A DNA stretch of 64,000 nucleotides, taken from Glandiceps talaboti (Eukaryota > Hemichordata > Enteropneusta > Spengelidae). The translations under genes were made by a program, and so were the position numbers. Positions 46,981 to 59,200 of this stretch are shown here, in pieces. Each line of letters begins with the position of its first letter. Positions within the stretch are counted from its first letter, which is position 1. The notes beneath the pieces are model-generated. The model did not search any database and was not told where the DNA came from. It saw only the letters and a list, made by a program, of their open reading frames with translations. Location of the stretch: NCBI RefSeq assembly GCF_964340395.1, contig NC_135558.1, forward strand, positions 9,530,501-9,594,500. Reading direction: 5' to 3'.

Positions 46981-47119
46981 TAACCAATCGGCGTTTTTGA
47001 AAAAAATTGGGCGCCAAGTTTGAGCTTTCATACACCCACATCATTTCCAGAATGCAACCACTTAATGGTTCTGACACAAATTTCCCACACCTTGAGTTTT
47101 ATAACTAAATAATTTAACG
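46981..47119 (+). promoter_or_regulatory. Putative gene 2 promoter: CCAAT box and E2F-like palindrome
   Basis: AACCAATCGGCG at 46982-46993 fits an NF-Y CCAAT box, and TTGGGCGCCAAG at 47007-47018 fits a palindromic E2F-type element, about 130 and 100 bases before the ATG. NF-Y next to E2F is typical of cell-cycle-regulated animal promoters. No transcription start is visible directly. Confidence 0.45.
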
Positions 47120-47246
47120 ATGGGAACTATCGAAGAGCGGTACTACACTGAAAGAGAAGTGACCTTTGTATGCGATATTTGCGACGTGGAATACCTGTCT
47201 TCAGACTCTGTACAACGTCACATTCGCCAGCACCTTGATTTTAAAA
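47120..47246 (+). CDS. Gene 2 exon 1: start and zinc finger 1
   Basis: The ATG has an in-frame TAA 18 bases upstream (47102-47104) and lies 100 bases past an E2F-like site. The finger is FVCDICDVEYLSSDSVQRHI followed by RQH. The donor AAAA|GTGAGT leaves phase 1. The sequence from 47132 on is copied twice downstream. Confidence 0.85.
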
Positions 47247-50200
47247 GTGAGTACATTGTATGCTTTTCCGCTTTGATCTTTCACCTCCGAGCTCCATTAG
47301 CTATCAGGAATATACGTTTTGTCATTATTTCAAAAATATCGAACCCACGCAACATTTATCGTTTTTTCCGAACATTTCTCCATTTTGTCCAAAAGTTGAA
47401 CAAATGCATGTTAGATCGGCAACCCGGATGGTTAACTTGAAATGTTGTATTTTTACACTTTGTTCGAACCAACTTTTGAACAATGATTGTAACCGGGCTT
47501 TGGAATCTGAGCATTCTTTTTTATGTCTTGGTGTGTACACATTATGACAATAAAGAAAGGCCAGTCATCCAACTGCCATTTTGTTTTAATTTTCAAAGAA
47601 AAATGGTTAAATGTGTATTGTTCTATCTGGAAACAACAGAATGTAAAGCCGACGTAATGACACCAGTCCAAGAGGACAATGTTCATACACATACTGACAA
47701 TGTAAAGGCTGTTGAAGAGCGGTACTACACTGACAGAGAAGGGACCTTTGTATGCGATATTTGCGACGTGGAATACCTGTCTTCAGACTCTGTACAACGT
47801 CACATTCGCCAGCACCTTGATTTTAAAAGTGAGTACATTGTATGCTTTTCCGCTTTGATCTTTCACCTCCGAGCTCCATTAGCTATCAGGAATATACGTT
47901 TTGTCATTATTTCAAAAAATATCGAACCCACGCAACATTTATCGTTTTTTCCGAACATTTCTCCATTTTGTCCAAAAGTTGAACAAATGCATGTTAGATC
48001 GGCAACCAGGATGGTTAACTTGAAATCTTGTATTTTTACACTTTGTTCGAACCAACTTTTGAACAATGATTGTAACCGGGCTTTGGAATCTGAGCATTCT
48101 TTTTTATGTCTTGGTGTGTACACATTATGACAATAAAGAAAGGCCAGTCATCCAACTGCCATTTTGTTTTAATTTTCAAAGAAAAATGGTTAAATATGTA
48201 TTGTTCTATCTGGAAACAACAGAATGTAAAGCCGACGTAATGACACCAGTCCAAGAGGACAATGTTCATACACATACTGACAATGTAAAGGCTGTTGAAG
48301 AGCGGTACTACACTGAAAGAGAAGGGACCTTTGTATGCGATATTTGCGATGTGGAATACCTGTCTTCAGACTCTGTACAACGTCACATTCGCCAGCACGT
48401 TGATTTTAAAAGTGAGTATATGTATTATTTTTCACTTTGATCTTTTAACAGCCGTCACTTGGTGGGAAATAAAAGTATTAGTATAGGGCATGGAGGGATT
48501 TCCGCGGCAAGTAATTGTATTTTAGTGTAGTTGCCAACATAATTAGCGTAAAAACGGATACAATGAAATACACCGGCTAGTCTCGGCTATACAGCAGGTT
48601 CCATGGTACAACACACGTATCTGAAGCTGGTGTGTTTCGAGTGACATAACTTCTGTGCAAATCCATCTCAAGTTAGCCCAAGTACTACAAGAATTTGTCA
48701 TCTTCAAAGAAAACATGTCACATTCCGCTGTAGAGACACTATCTAGATTGTCATAAACTATTCGTTTGTGTGCTACTGGCTTCCCAACGAATGAAAAACT
48801 ATAAAAACAACACCTCCCGGATTACACATAATGAGTGTGTTGAGGAGTACACACATTACAGTGGGATCTCTGACACGAAATAGATAAATACATTAATACC
48901 GTGTAATCGACGCTTATGTAAACATTTTAATTGTGTACATTGTTATGAACAGATGATCTCCCATCGTTTGCTGCTGCCGACACAAAGTACTAGTACTTCC
49001 GAAAATAAGTTTGAATTGACGTACATACTGTGAAAAGTGTGATCACTATAATATTTGCGTTTTCAACTGTATCTTTACTAATCAATTTTGTATTATTATT
49101 AAGGAATGTGCCAAATTGTATAATAGTGTCTGTACAACAAAGAAGTTAAATTTTACAAGTAAATTTATATATTATAACTCTCCTTAATCTGTAAATTGAG
49201 TTTGTTATAAATGTAGTTTGTTTTCACAAAAATGCTTCTTTAAACTGCACTGTACTACATCACATCTTTCCCATACTAACCGATGGGCATTGTCAAGAGT
49301 AATATGTATATTATTTGTTCAGTTTGTATGTACGCTTCAAAGTTAAATTGGTGTAATATTCAACACCTCAAAACGAGGGCACTAGGACAATGCTCTTGTG
49401 CCGACTATAAATAAATTTCCGCCCATGCAATACAATATGTATGATTTTTAAAATTAAAATTGAGACGGAAATCATTTTGTGGCTGCATGAGTTGCCAGAG
49501 TTTCGAAATTGCTGTACAGTGCAATTGATAACAACATTGAAAAGGGCAGTTTCAAGTAACGTCATGAAAATATACATTTATTTAAATGCGTCCACATTGG
49601 GGGAGGGGATGGAGGGAACGATTTGGTATGGTCAAGGATTCGTATTTCTATGTTGTTTTAATGATGCAATTTATACAATGTAGGTGATATGTTGTACCAA
49701 GATACGAAAGTAGAGATAGATCGTTATGAATATCCAGATCTTGATGACAATCTTTCTGAAAACACCCCAAGCTCTGCTGATGAATCAGTCAAAGAAGGTA
49801 TGTATGCTATCAGCATATTATATTGTTTCTTATAGATAATACTAGTATAGTCGTTGGTAGTCATTTGCAGTCTTTATATTTATTGAAACTCATTTATTCC
49901 CTTTGGTAACAGGAACACTAGTCGTTCGGGCTTTCTTTCGATGCTATGACTATAACTTAGTATAAGCGAACGAAGTTCGCATGTGAGGGCCTGCCCGATG
50001 TTCCATCCTCGATAGCGTTGTTCGGCTGTGTGTCGTATTTTATCGGAAGAACATCCGAGGGCTAGCTGATAGACTACAGGAACACCGGGGCAGGAACATT
50101 ATGTTTGTACAAGTGGCGTTGCGTTTACTTGCATAAGTGAGCTTCAAGCAGAGACAATTTAGGTAAAAGACAACAAGATAAGAGATACAAAGCAACAGTC

Positions 50201-53200
50201 GGTGCCTGTGATGTCGGTTGACGGAACGCTTTATGACTTTGTTTATATCTGTCATCTATTAACATAAACAATGTTCTAGGACTGTTCATGCCGACTCATA
50301 CACTTGCATGTAATGTATAATGACACGAAAATAACGCTAGTCTATAATCGTAAATACGGTTGTTAGGAACTTATAAACTAGATGTTACTGTACACAGTTG
50401 TATTTTATCTGTAAGAGTATTTAGGAGAGAATTTTCAAGAAGCAACGAATTTCACTTGCATCTACAATAAACTGAATTTAGTGACAGGATACATGTTTTC
50501 AAATTTACGTGCGAGTACCAGTTGAGATGTAGTTTGACTCTGACTTTAACATACCAATTTACTACGTAAACAGCAGACTGTGTTGTGAATTTTACTTGCC
50601 CAACCAAAAGCAAAAATGGTACAGTGTAACACGTAGCCTACAGTGATTTCTAACAATAATCTCAATTGACTTCCTTTACTGATATAAACTGCTGATAACA
50701 TTAGATAAGATTGTACAAGACGCACCATAGCATATACCATTTCTTGGTTGGGGTTGTCTTTGCATTTTTAAATATTTATTACATCTTAATTTTGGTGAAA
50801 ATGAAAACGAGTGGTGTGTATTTCGATTGTGGATTGTTTCAGGTTTAGTCTATTATTACAAAATAGTTGACAAGAAACAGCATGAATACTTAGATACAGT
50901 ATACAGGTACATTAGTGTTATCTGTCATACACAACAACATCAGCCAAAATGGAACGAGTGATGGGGGGGGGTATAACATGTATTCTGACAACAAAGTAAG
51001 GCCTGTACACCACCATACACATGTTTGCCCATTGAAAATGTCACACAGTCACAATGTTTCCATCAGAATTGAAGTCATCGTCTTGCAAATCAGAGGATGA
51101 TCATAGCAAAGATGTCGGAATTACATTTACCAAGCGACGTAAATAGTACTTGATTTGGTATAGCATGTTTACATGGTTACAGAAGGTACATGTGTTTTCT
51201 ACAACAAACTAAGGCCTACACACACACACACACACACACGTTTGTTCATTAAAAATGTCACACATTCACAATTTATCCACCAGAATTGAAGTCATCGCCT
51301 TGCAAATTAAATCAGAGGATGTATGATCATAGCAAAGATGTCGGAATTACATGTACCAAGCGAAGACAACAGTACTTGATTTGGTATAGCATGTTTACAT
51401 AAGGCATTGTCTACCCTTGCAAGTGGATGGGAAAGCCAAGATACACACCACTCGTTTTCATTTTCACCCAAATTAAGATGTAACAGTTCAAATTTCATTT
51501 TAAAGACCAGCCCTACCGAGAAAGGGTATGTGCTACGGTACTGTCTTCATAGGCACCGGCTGTTGTTTTATGTCACTTATCTTATTGTCTACCTAAATTG
51601 TCTCTGCTCAAAGCTTATACTTCAAACGCAATACTCTATACTTGCCAGTTGTATAACATCTATAAATATTTGTAAGGAAACTGATTTCTTGTTTTTTCTT
51701 TGATTTATTTTAATATTGTGTGATTTTAATATAAATTTGGGTTTTTTAACTATTACTTTAAAAGGTACAAACAGTGGAAGTACACACAATGAAGATGATG
51801 CTATGAAACAGCGCTGTAAGTGTAAAAACGACTGTATCAGCAAGGTTGGCATGGCTAAAATTAAGCAATGTAGACATGACCTTTGTAGCAGGAATGCCAC
51901 CCAACAAGGCCAATTCATACTGGATGCCATGAAATTTTCACACGTACATGGAGAAAAACAACAGTTCATGTTCATTGTTGCAGGCACCAAAGTTTGTACA
52001 CTGGGATGGAGGCTAATATATGGCATTTCTAAATCTAGGTAAGAATAATTGTTACCCTTCCATTTCTCAAATAACAGTCTTGGAACATCACAACTTTTTA
52101 AATAGAAAGGACTCGTACAAAGTGAAATATATTTGGTTTCTTAATGAAGGAGTAGAAAAATAAAATGATTTAACTGCAAATACTATATTGTACTTGAAGA
52201 CACCCTTTGCCACAAGTTAGAACAAATGAGAGACATGCATTGATTACAATCTATCCTATGCAGGTTTTATGATTATCAGAAGAAATTTCTTAATGGAGCA
52301 CTAAAAAACATACATGGTAATACAGGAATGCTCAGGTCAAGAGTGGAGGTGAACTTGGCAAAAGCGTGGCTGACCAACTATGTGGCTCTTATGGGTGACA
52401 AAATGCCAAATACAGATCAAATCCACCTTCCCAGCAGTATGACAAAAATACATGTATATACTGATTACCTGGCAGATACACGACAACCACAGTCACAGAA
52501 AATTTCACAGTCCAGCTTTTATGAGTTATGGTCAAAGGAATTCAACCATGTAAGGATACCAAAGGTAAGAAAAATGGGTAATCAATGCTAACTTTATAAA
52601 AAAAATGAAATTACGAATATTTCATGAAAGTGAATGCCAACAACACCAACATAAAATGTTATAGATGTATTAATTATAAGGGTACATAGTTTTGTTGTCT
52701 AGAGAGATGATATTTTATCTCAGGAAGAGTATTTGTTACTAAATAAGGTATATTAACTATATCTATATTCACAAGGTGACAATATAAAACATTACATCAT
52801 ACTGTTCTCAATGATTGGAACCACAAAACTTTGTCTCAGACGTGATGGAATTGAGGAAGATTCAGCGCTCACATGAAACACAAAAGATCGGATAATTGTA
52901 GAATAATAATACACATAGTGACAGATATGAGCCACGGTTTCGTAGCGTTGTTTTCCCTTGTCGGACATTTTCTAATTCACCAAATTGCGAATTGTTACGC
53001 ATCAGGTCACGTGACCTGGAGTGCTATTAGAAAAAACCACATTTCACCATATGTATACTGATTACTTTCTTAATAGTCTAGTTACAATACAATATCGTTA
53101 TGATATATATATATAGTTAGAGCTGTGTTGTATAGTTAGAGGTACAGTTGGCATCTAGACTACTCTCTTAATTACAGACCAAAACTATTAAGATGCATTT

Positions 53201-56200
53201 GTGTGATATAAAATCTTCATTGACCAATTTATATTCAGTAGAAAGAGGTTGGTATTTCTCTCGCAATGGGCACCAAAGATATACACTTTTACAAAACATA
53301 AAGACAATAGACACATTTAGCTGTACCACAAGCAATCTCATCAACTGATAGTGACATAGTGAGATCTTTCAAACTGGAGTTGGAAATGGAAATTATTGCA
53401 TTAATCACTTGTTTTCGTTTACAGGAGAATAGATTTGCCAAGTGTACTGTGTGCGATGATCTTAAAAGAGCCAGTCACGTAAAAAATGACGTAAATGAAA
53501 AGAAAGCAATAGTTATGGATCTCAAAGAACATTACTTACACCAAAAGTAAGTATATTACACTCTTTCTCATAACTTAGCATTTGTGTGTTTGAGACACAC
53601 TCAATCTTTGTTTGACACACACACAATCCTGGTCTTAGAGCTTAGCATTTGCCGTTTTGTGCAACAATTTACTCTAAAACAGGACACATCAAAAGATGCG
53701 TCAGTTAGAGGTGACAAAACAAACAGTCCAGGCAAAACCACATCAACTTACGTCTGTATCGACTGTGGTTGACGCAACCCTTGATGTCTTCTATTTTAGA
53801 GTAAATTGTTGCAGAAAACACCCAAATGCTAAGCTCTTATGACCAGAATTGAGGTGTTCGAAACACACTGAATCCTGGTTATAATAGCTTAGCATTTGGA
53901 GATTTTCTGCAACAATTTACTCTAAAACAGCACACATCAAAGGGCCGTCAACACAGATTGACAGTTCGGGTAGTCTACACGACGGGTGTTTTTGGTGACC
54001 AAAACTCCGTACAATTCTGACTCATTTTTTATACTGAATCTGGGAGAAAATCACTGCAAAAAAACTTTCCGAAATCAGTGGAAAGCAGGATGGTCACCGA
54101 AAACACTGGACATGGCGTAGACGTCTACTGACTGCTCGAGCGCTCTCTTCAACCACAGAAGATATATACTTGTCTGTGCGTCAATGTTCGCGAAAGCGGC
54201 ATCTTCTGATGTTCATATATGCTTAGCATTTGAAAGTTAATGTCAACAATTTAGATGTACTCTGTTCTACCACAATTAAGAAGACAGATTGGTAATGGCT
54301 ATTGTTCGAGGTGTTAATCTGGGGATTAACATGTCGGGTACACTACAAGGGTCTCTAGCACTTTAAACGTTACACCGAAAGCTACCCAAGTCCCTCTTCG
54401 GGTACTTTCAGTGCACCTCGTCATCGCTAAGGGTCAAAGGTACGGTAGCGTTATTTTCAACCGGAAGCCGACGATTTCTGCAGAAACAGCTTGAAAATCG
54501 CGCGAGATTTAGCCGAGTTATTGCCTTGTAAAAATTGCATGTTTGGGACGGTCAACATTACGAATATATATAATGAACATATTTGATTTAAAAATGCAGC
54601 AATATGGAATTTGTTACACACTGTACGACAAATTCTGACAATAGGGCAAGTTGTGTTCTATGGGGGGAGGGTACTCCCACCTATTTGGTATACGTATATG
54701 TGCCGCCCTTTAGGGTAGGGTTTTCGCGATTGCGATTCACTTCGTCCCATTTTCAACTCGCCCCATTTTCAACTCGCCCCAACAACACTAGGAAACGTAT
54801 ATAAATCTAAACGATACATGGACTCGAAGTACGGGGACCGAAAAATGTACATGATTTTACCTACGTAGCCAGTTGAAGCATAGCAAATGTAACATTTCGT
54901 AGCAGAAAGTGGTGTGGGTTTTGGCTAAGTGTTTGGTAGATGTACAACTTATACTAGCACAACAACTTTCCTCGGTCATGGAATATCACTTTTCACATTA
55001 GGACTTAATGTTTACAACCCAAATAAGAAATAATAATTATATTAACCAGGGAGAATATTAATGACTGACATGCCTACGACTTCCGCGGTTACGGGTTTTG
55101 GAGACGTGTCTCTTCTCCCTAGTTACTTGTACAACTAAGTCTTTTAGTATGTGTTTACAGTGCAAGTGGTACTTCATTAGTGGAATACGAGATACCACAT
55201 ACCCTCCAAACTGAGTACTACTAGCTTCGATTTCATATATGCACAGGTAAATTATATTGTAAAGAGTTTGGGGCGAGTTGCAATTGGGACGAGTTGATCC
55301 GTCACCGGTTTTTGCTCTTTGGTCTAAAATGGGTAGTCTTCTGAGAGCTAATGAGTCTAAAATGGGGCCCACATTTCACACTTTTATATTTTGTTTGGAC
55401 TAAAATGGAGTCCTGCAAGGAGCTACTTAATAAATTCTCGAGGAGTTCAGGATTTTTCCCTGCTAATTCACTGATTCACTGGTTGGGATAGTATGCACAC
55501 CTCTTGAAGTACTTGGTATTAGATATCGCCCCATAATGCATTGTTACGTTAACTGCGCATGCGCAAAATTGCATCGCTCGTTCACCCATGGCATGCGCCC
55601 AACATTGGTCTGAAATGGGGTCTTCTAAAAAGTTGAATGGGGTATTGGTTTTGGGTCAAAATTGAGTCTGGGATTGACAGCATTGGCCACAAACCCCTAC
55701 CTGACCTGGCCAGTGGTACTCCCCCCTCCCCGGGTGCCCGGGGTTCTATGGCTCTGTAGTAAGTTACAGTTACACTGTGATTTTAGTCCTACCCACTGGG
55801 GTTTTTGTCAGGAAAGTGCATACTTTATTCATGGAAATATATGTGGGTTATACTTCCATGCTTTATTCAATAGTCGTAACATTTCCGACGTTTACACGAG
55901 GGTCTATGCATTCATCACCCATGTCAAAATGAACACGCAAGCTGTTAACGGGTTCCAGATCAATTTACCGGAGCGGAGTTCCCACACCCCACAGCAGTAA
56001 AAGTGTGGTCATGATCAAAGTGAAACTGTACAACGGAAAACATACAGAATGCTTTGAAAATGATGTTTTAACTAATATAAAGAAGGCAAGCTAGCTTCAC
56101 ATCTTAAAATATCTTCAGTATGATTGTAATTTTTCTTGGAAAACAATGCGTCGTCTTATTGTATGTTTTGCTTTCCAACATGGTACCGAGAGTAGATTGT

Positions 56201-59200
56201 TTTTATTTTGATTCATAACATGCCAAACACATGTTTAAATGTATATAGTGTCGGTCGACAACGGTATGCGATTATATGTCAAAAGTACTAGTAGTCGATC
56301 TGAGTCGGCTTCAAGTTCCCATGAGAGTTCAAATGCCGATATTGCCGATATAAGAAGTCTTCTCAGTTATAGATCCATGATGATATCAACATGGCAGTGC
56401 AAACAAATTCAAAATACGTTCCTATCAACAAGACGGATATGCCAACAAATTCAATATGCGTTCAGCTCCGCATGGTCTATGTCTCGACAGGGACCATATT
56501 CCTTACTACAATGTACTCCATCTTTAACTTTATTACTCCATCTCAATCCCATAAAGATGGAGAACGTTACAGTAAGGAATACGTTCCATGTCATGACCTA
56601 GACTTAGCTCAGTATTCAGTATAGACAGGCATCCCGGACAGACATATAGCACAGGAACTAACTCAGGACAAATATGCGTTGTAACCTGATAGAAAATGCA
56701 ACTCACAAGACAGCGGGCGGTTTTTACTTTGACCATTGTATTTCTCTAACTGTAACACTAGATAAAAATCTTTTGGACGACACATAAACAAATGCTCTTT
56801 TCTCCCTGTACTGTTACAATAACAATAACTTTGTACCGAAAATTGATATCAACTGCTCTTCAGGATGACTTCATTACAAACATGTACTTCATAGATGGAT
56901 GGAAGTATAACCCACAGGAGGTCATGGTTATTGCTTGTTACTGTGGAATGATTCCCAAGTACTTTGAACGTACAAGTCTCGACGTCCGATTGACCTCTAA
57001 AACGGTCGGGGTGTTTATTATGAAAACACAAGTCTTGTTATAGGTCATAACGCACTTGAGTTATGTAGATAAAGGTCAAAGGCAGCACTTGATAGTATTT
57101 GATAACCTGAGTCAACATTAGTCTCGCAGCCAGACTTCGTGGCCATCGTCCCTCACTCTACATTGTGTAAGGTGCTGCACGTGCGCAGCGGAGAAGCCGC
57201 AAGAAGGTTGTAACTTGTTGTGACTCTCTAACTTGCTGTTAGAGAGTATATTTTTCATCACAAAGCGAGACTAAGTCAACATGTACTTTTGTACATGTTA
57301 CGTTGGCACCTTTGGTAATCATGCACATGTAACTTGTAAGGTCTACTATGCTTTGCATTGTGCTGAGTAGACGTGTTTCATTACATTATGACCGCTTTAA
57401 AGTTCAATTCGGTGGCTAAACTTGTACCCTAACAATAACTTGGCGGTGTTACACTTTTAAATTTATAATTACATCAGTACCCCCAGGGAATCGTACAAGG
57501 ACTATGCAGCTCGCGAGCTGTGTAGAGCATCTGTGTATGACCCTCGCCAACACATGTCGTAAACAACCATTTCGTGTAAACACCTCTCTGTTGGTCTATA
57601 AACCTCAGCAGCCTGATGTTGTTGCAATATTAACTTACGGTGTATTTTAGTGAACAACAAGACAAGGCTGTGACTATCATTGTGTTTAAACGTATTGTTT
57701 GAATTTGTTAATATCAATAATTAACTTTGTAATTGTGTTGTGTGAGTTGCGTGCCTGTGCCTATATTATGCTAATCTTGTATCCAAGTCGAAAGAGTGTA
57801 GTAGTGAGCATGTAATTATGGACATCACACAGCAAGCATGGCATAAACACATTCTAGTCTTTGAACTCGGGCTCGAGCAATTGACAATTGTAGAAGGTGT
57901 GTAACGGTCCCAAAATTGACAAAAGTGTGCGTGAAGGTGCTCAACGCTAGCTTTGCTGAAAATAGCATAGTGAACGTCAAACTGCGACCGCCCAAATCTG
58001 ATTAAAATCCGATGTAGATGTCGGCTAATCGTTCATTGTTATTTTACCTTCGTTATTTTGCCTGAATTGACCTTGTACATGTTTACATTTTTTTAGCCTG
58101 ATCGCCTACATCGGATTTTAATCAGATTGCGCCCGCCCGTGCTCCTTGGTTGTCCTTTTCGTTCCTGCCCCGCCTGTCTATTCACTGGAGATGAGAAACA
58201 AAAAAGGTCACTCTTATAGTATATTTGCAATATATATAAGTGATTTGATGGATAGAATTTCAATTATCCATGCCTGTAACGAGACGAACTGAATAAGTTC
58301 TTTTCTATTATGTCTTAATATAAAATGGAAACTTTTTTCTCACTATTTTAGAAAACAAAGAGAATCTTACTACAATAATATAATGAGAGCAAAAGCGCAG
58401 CCGGATGATTATTTGTCAGTGATTATTGACGGGATGGAACAAAACTGTTCTAATCTACCACACTTCCCAAAGAAAACGAAGGTAAGACAATGTATGTTTA
58501 TGCAATTGCTGGTTGGTCTGGTTATTTTATAACATTCTAACCAGAAAAGGATAATTTTTAAACCGAATAACACTTTTCAAATATGATTACAAATATATAC
58601 ATTATTTTAATATACAATGAATTTGGCCTATGTTTTTTAATTATTGACTTGCTATTTGTTTATTATTTTTTTTATTTTGTGAACTTTTTTTTAAGTGTTT
58701 AATAAAGATAACTGTATTTGTAATGAGTATTAATAAACAAACAACCACAAACCTACATTCATGTATACAAATAAAGTCAATTTAAATCCGAATATAAAAA
58801 GATGTAATGTGTGCCTAGCCTATTTGGATACGAATCTTCAATACATTCTGTACTTATTTACTGCAGAAAATATTTATAACCTGGGCTTTGTTATATAGAA
58901 TACTGCAGCAAAAATAAATTCTAAATTCATTTCGTTACACAGATATACTAATAAGTAAACACTCATGTGTACACATAAATAAACATTTTTGTGTTCTCGA
59001 AAAAGGAAAACTCGACACTATGGAAACTTAAGACACATCTCACTGGGGTATTGGTGCATAGTGAAGATTTGAAGTTGGTATTCATCGATTGCAATCAGTG
59101 GCCACATGATTCTAACCTAACCTGCACCATATTGATGAATGTCTTCGACATCGTATCTAAGGTAGGTGTATTTATTGATTTACAAGCAACAATGTTATTG

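Larger units (their letters stand above)
47132..48437 (+). repeat. Tandem triplication (about 583-bp unit) carrying the zinc-finger exon
   Basis: The string GAAGAGCGGTACTAC recurs at 47132, 47714 and 48297, spacings 582 and 583. Units one and two cover exon, intron and the following acceptor; the third is partial and loses similarity after its donor. Introns are almost identical (single-base indel near 47336, a few substitutions), so the event is recent. Confidence 0.93.

Noticed and set aside
47247-48130. ORFs reading through the zinc-finger introns (for example a 215-codon frame)
   Set aside because: They run past three consistent GTGAGT donors and AACAG acceptors; the finger exons join in phase 1 without the intron sequence.
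56239-57043. ORFs of 60-120 codons in gene 2 intron 7
   Set aside because: Overlapping frames without family features; exons 7 and 8 already join in frame without them.
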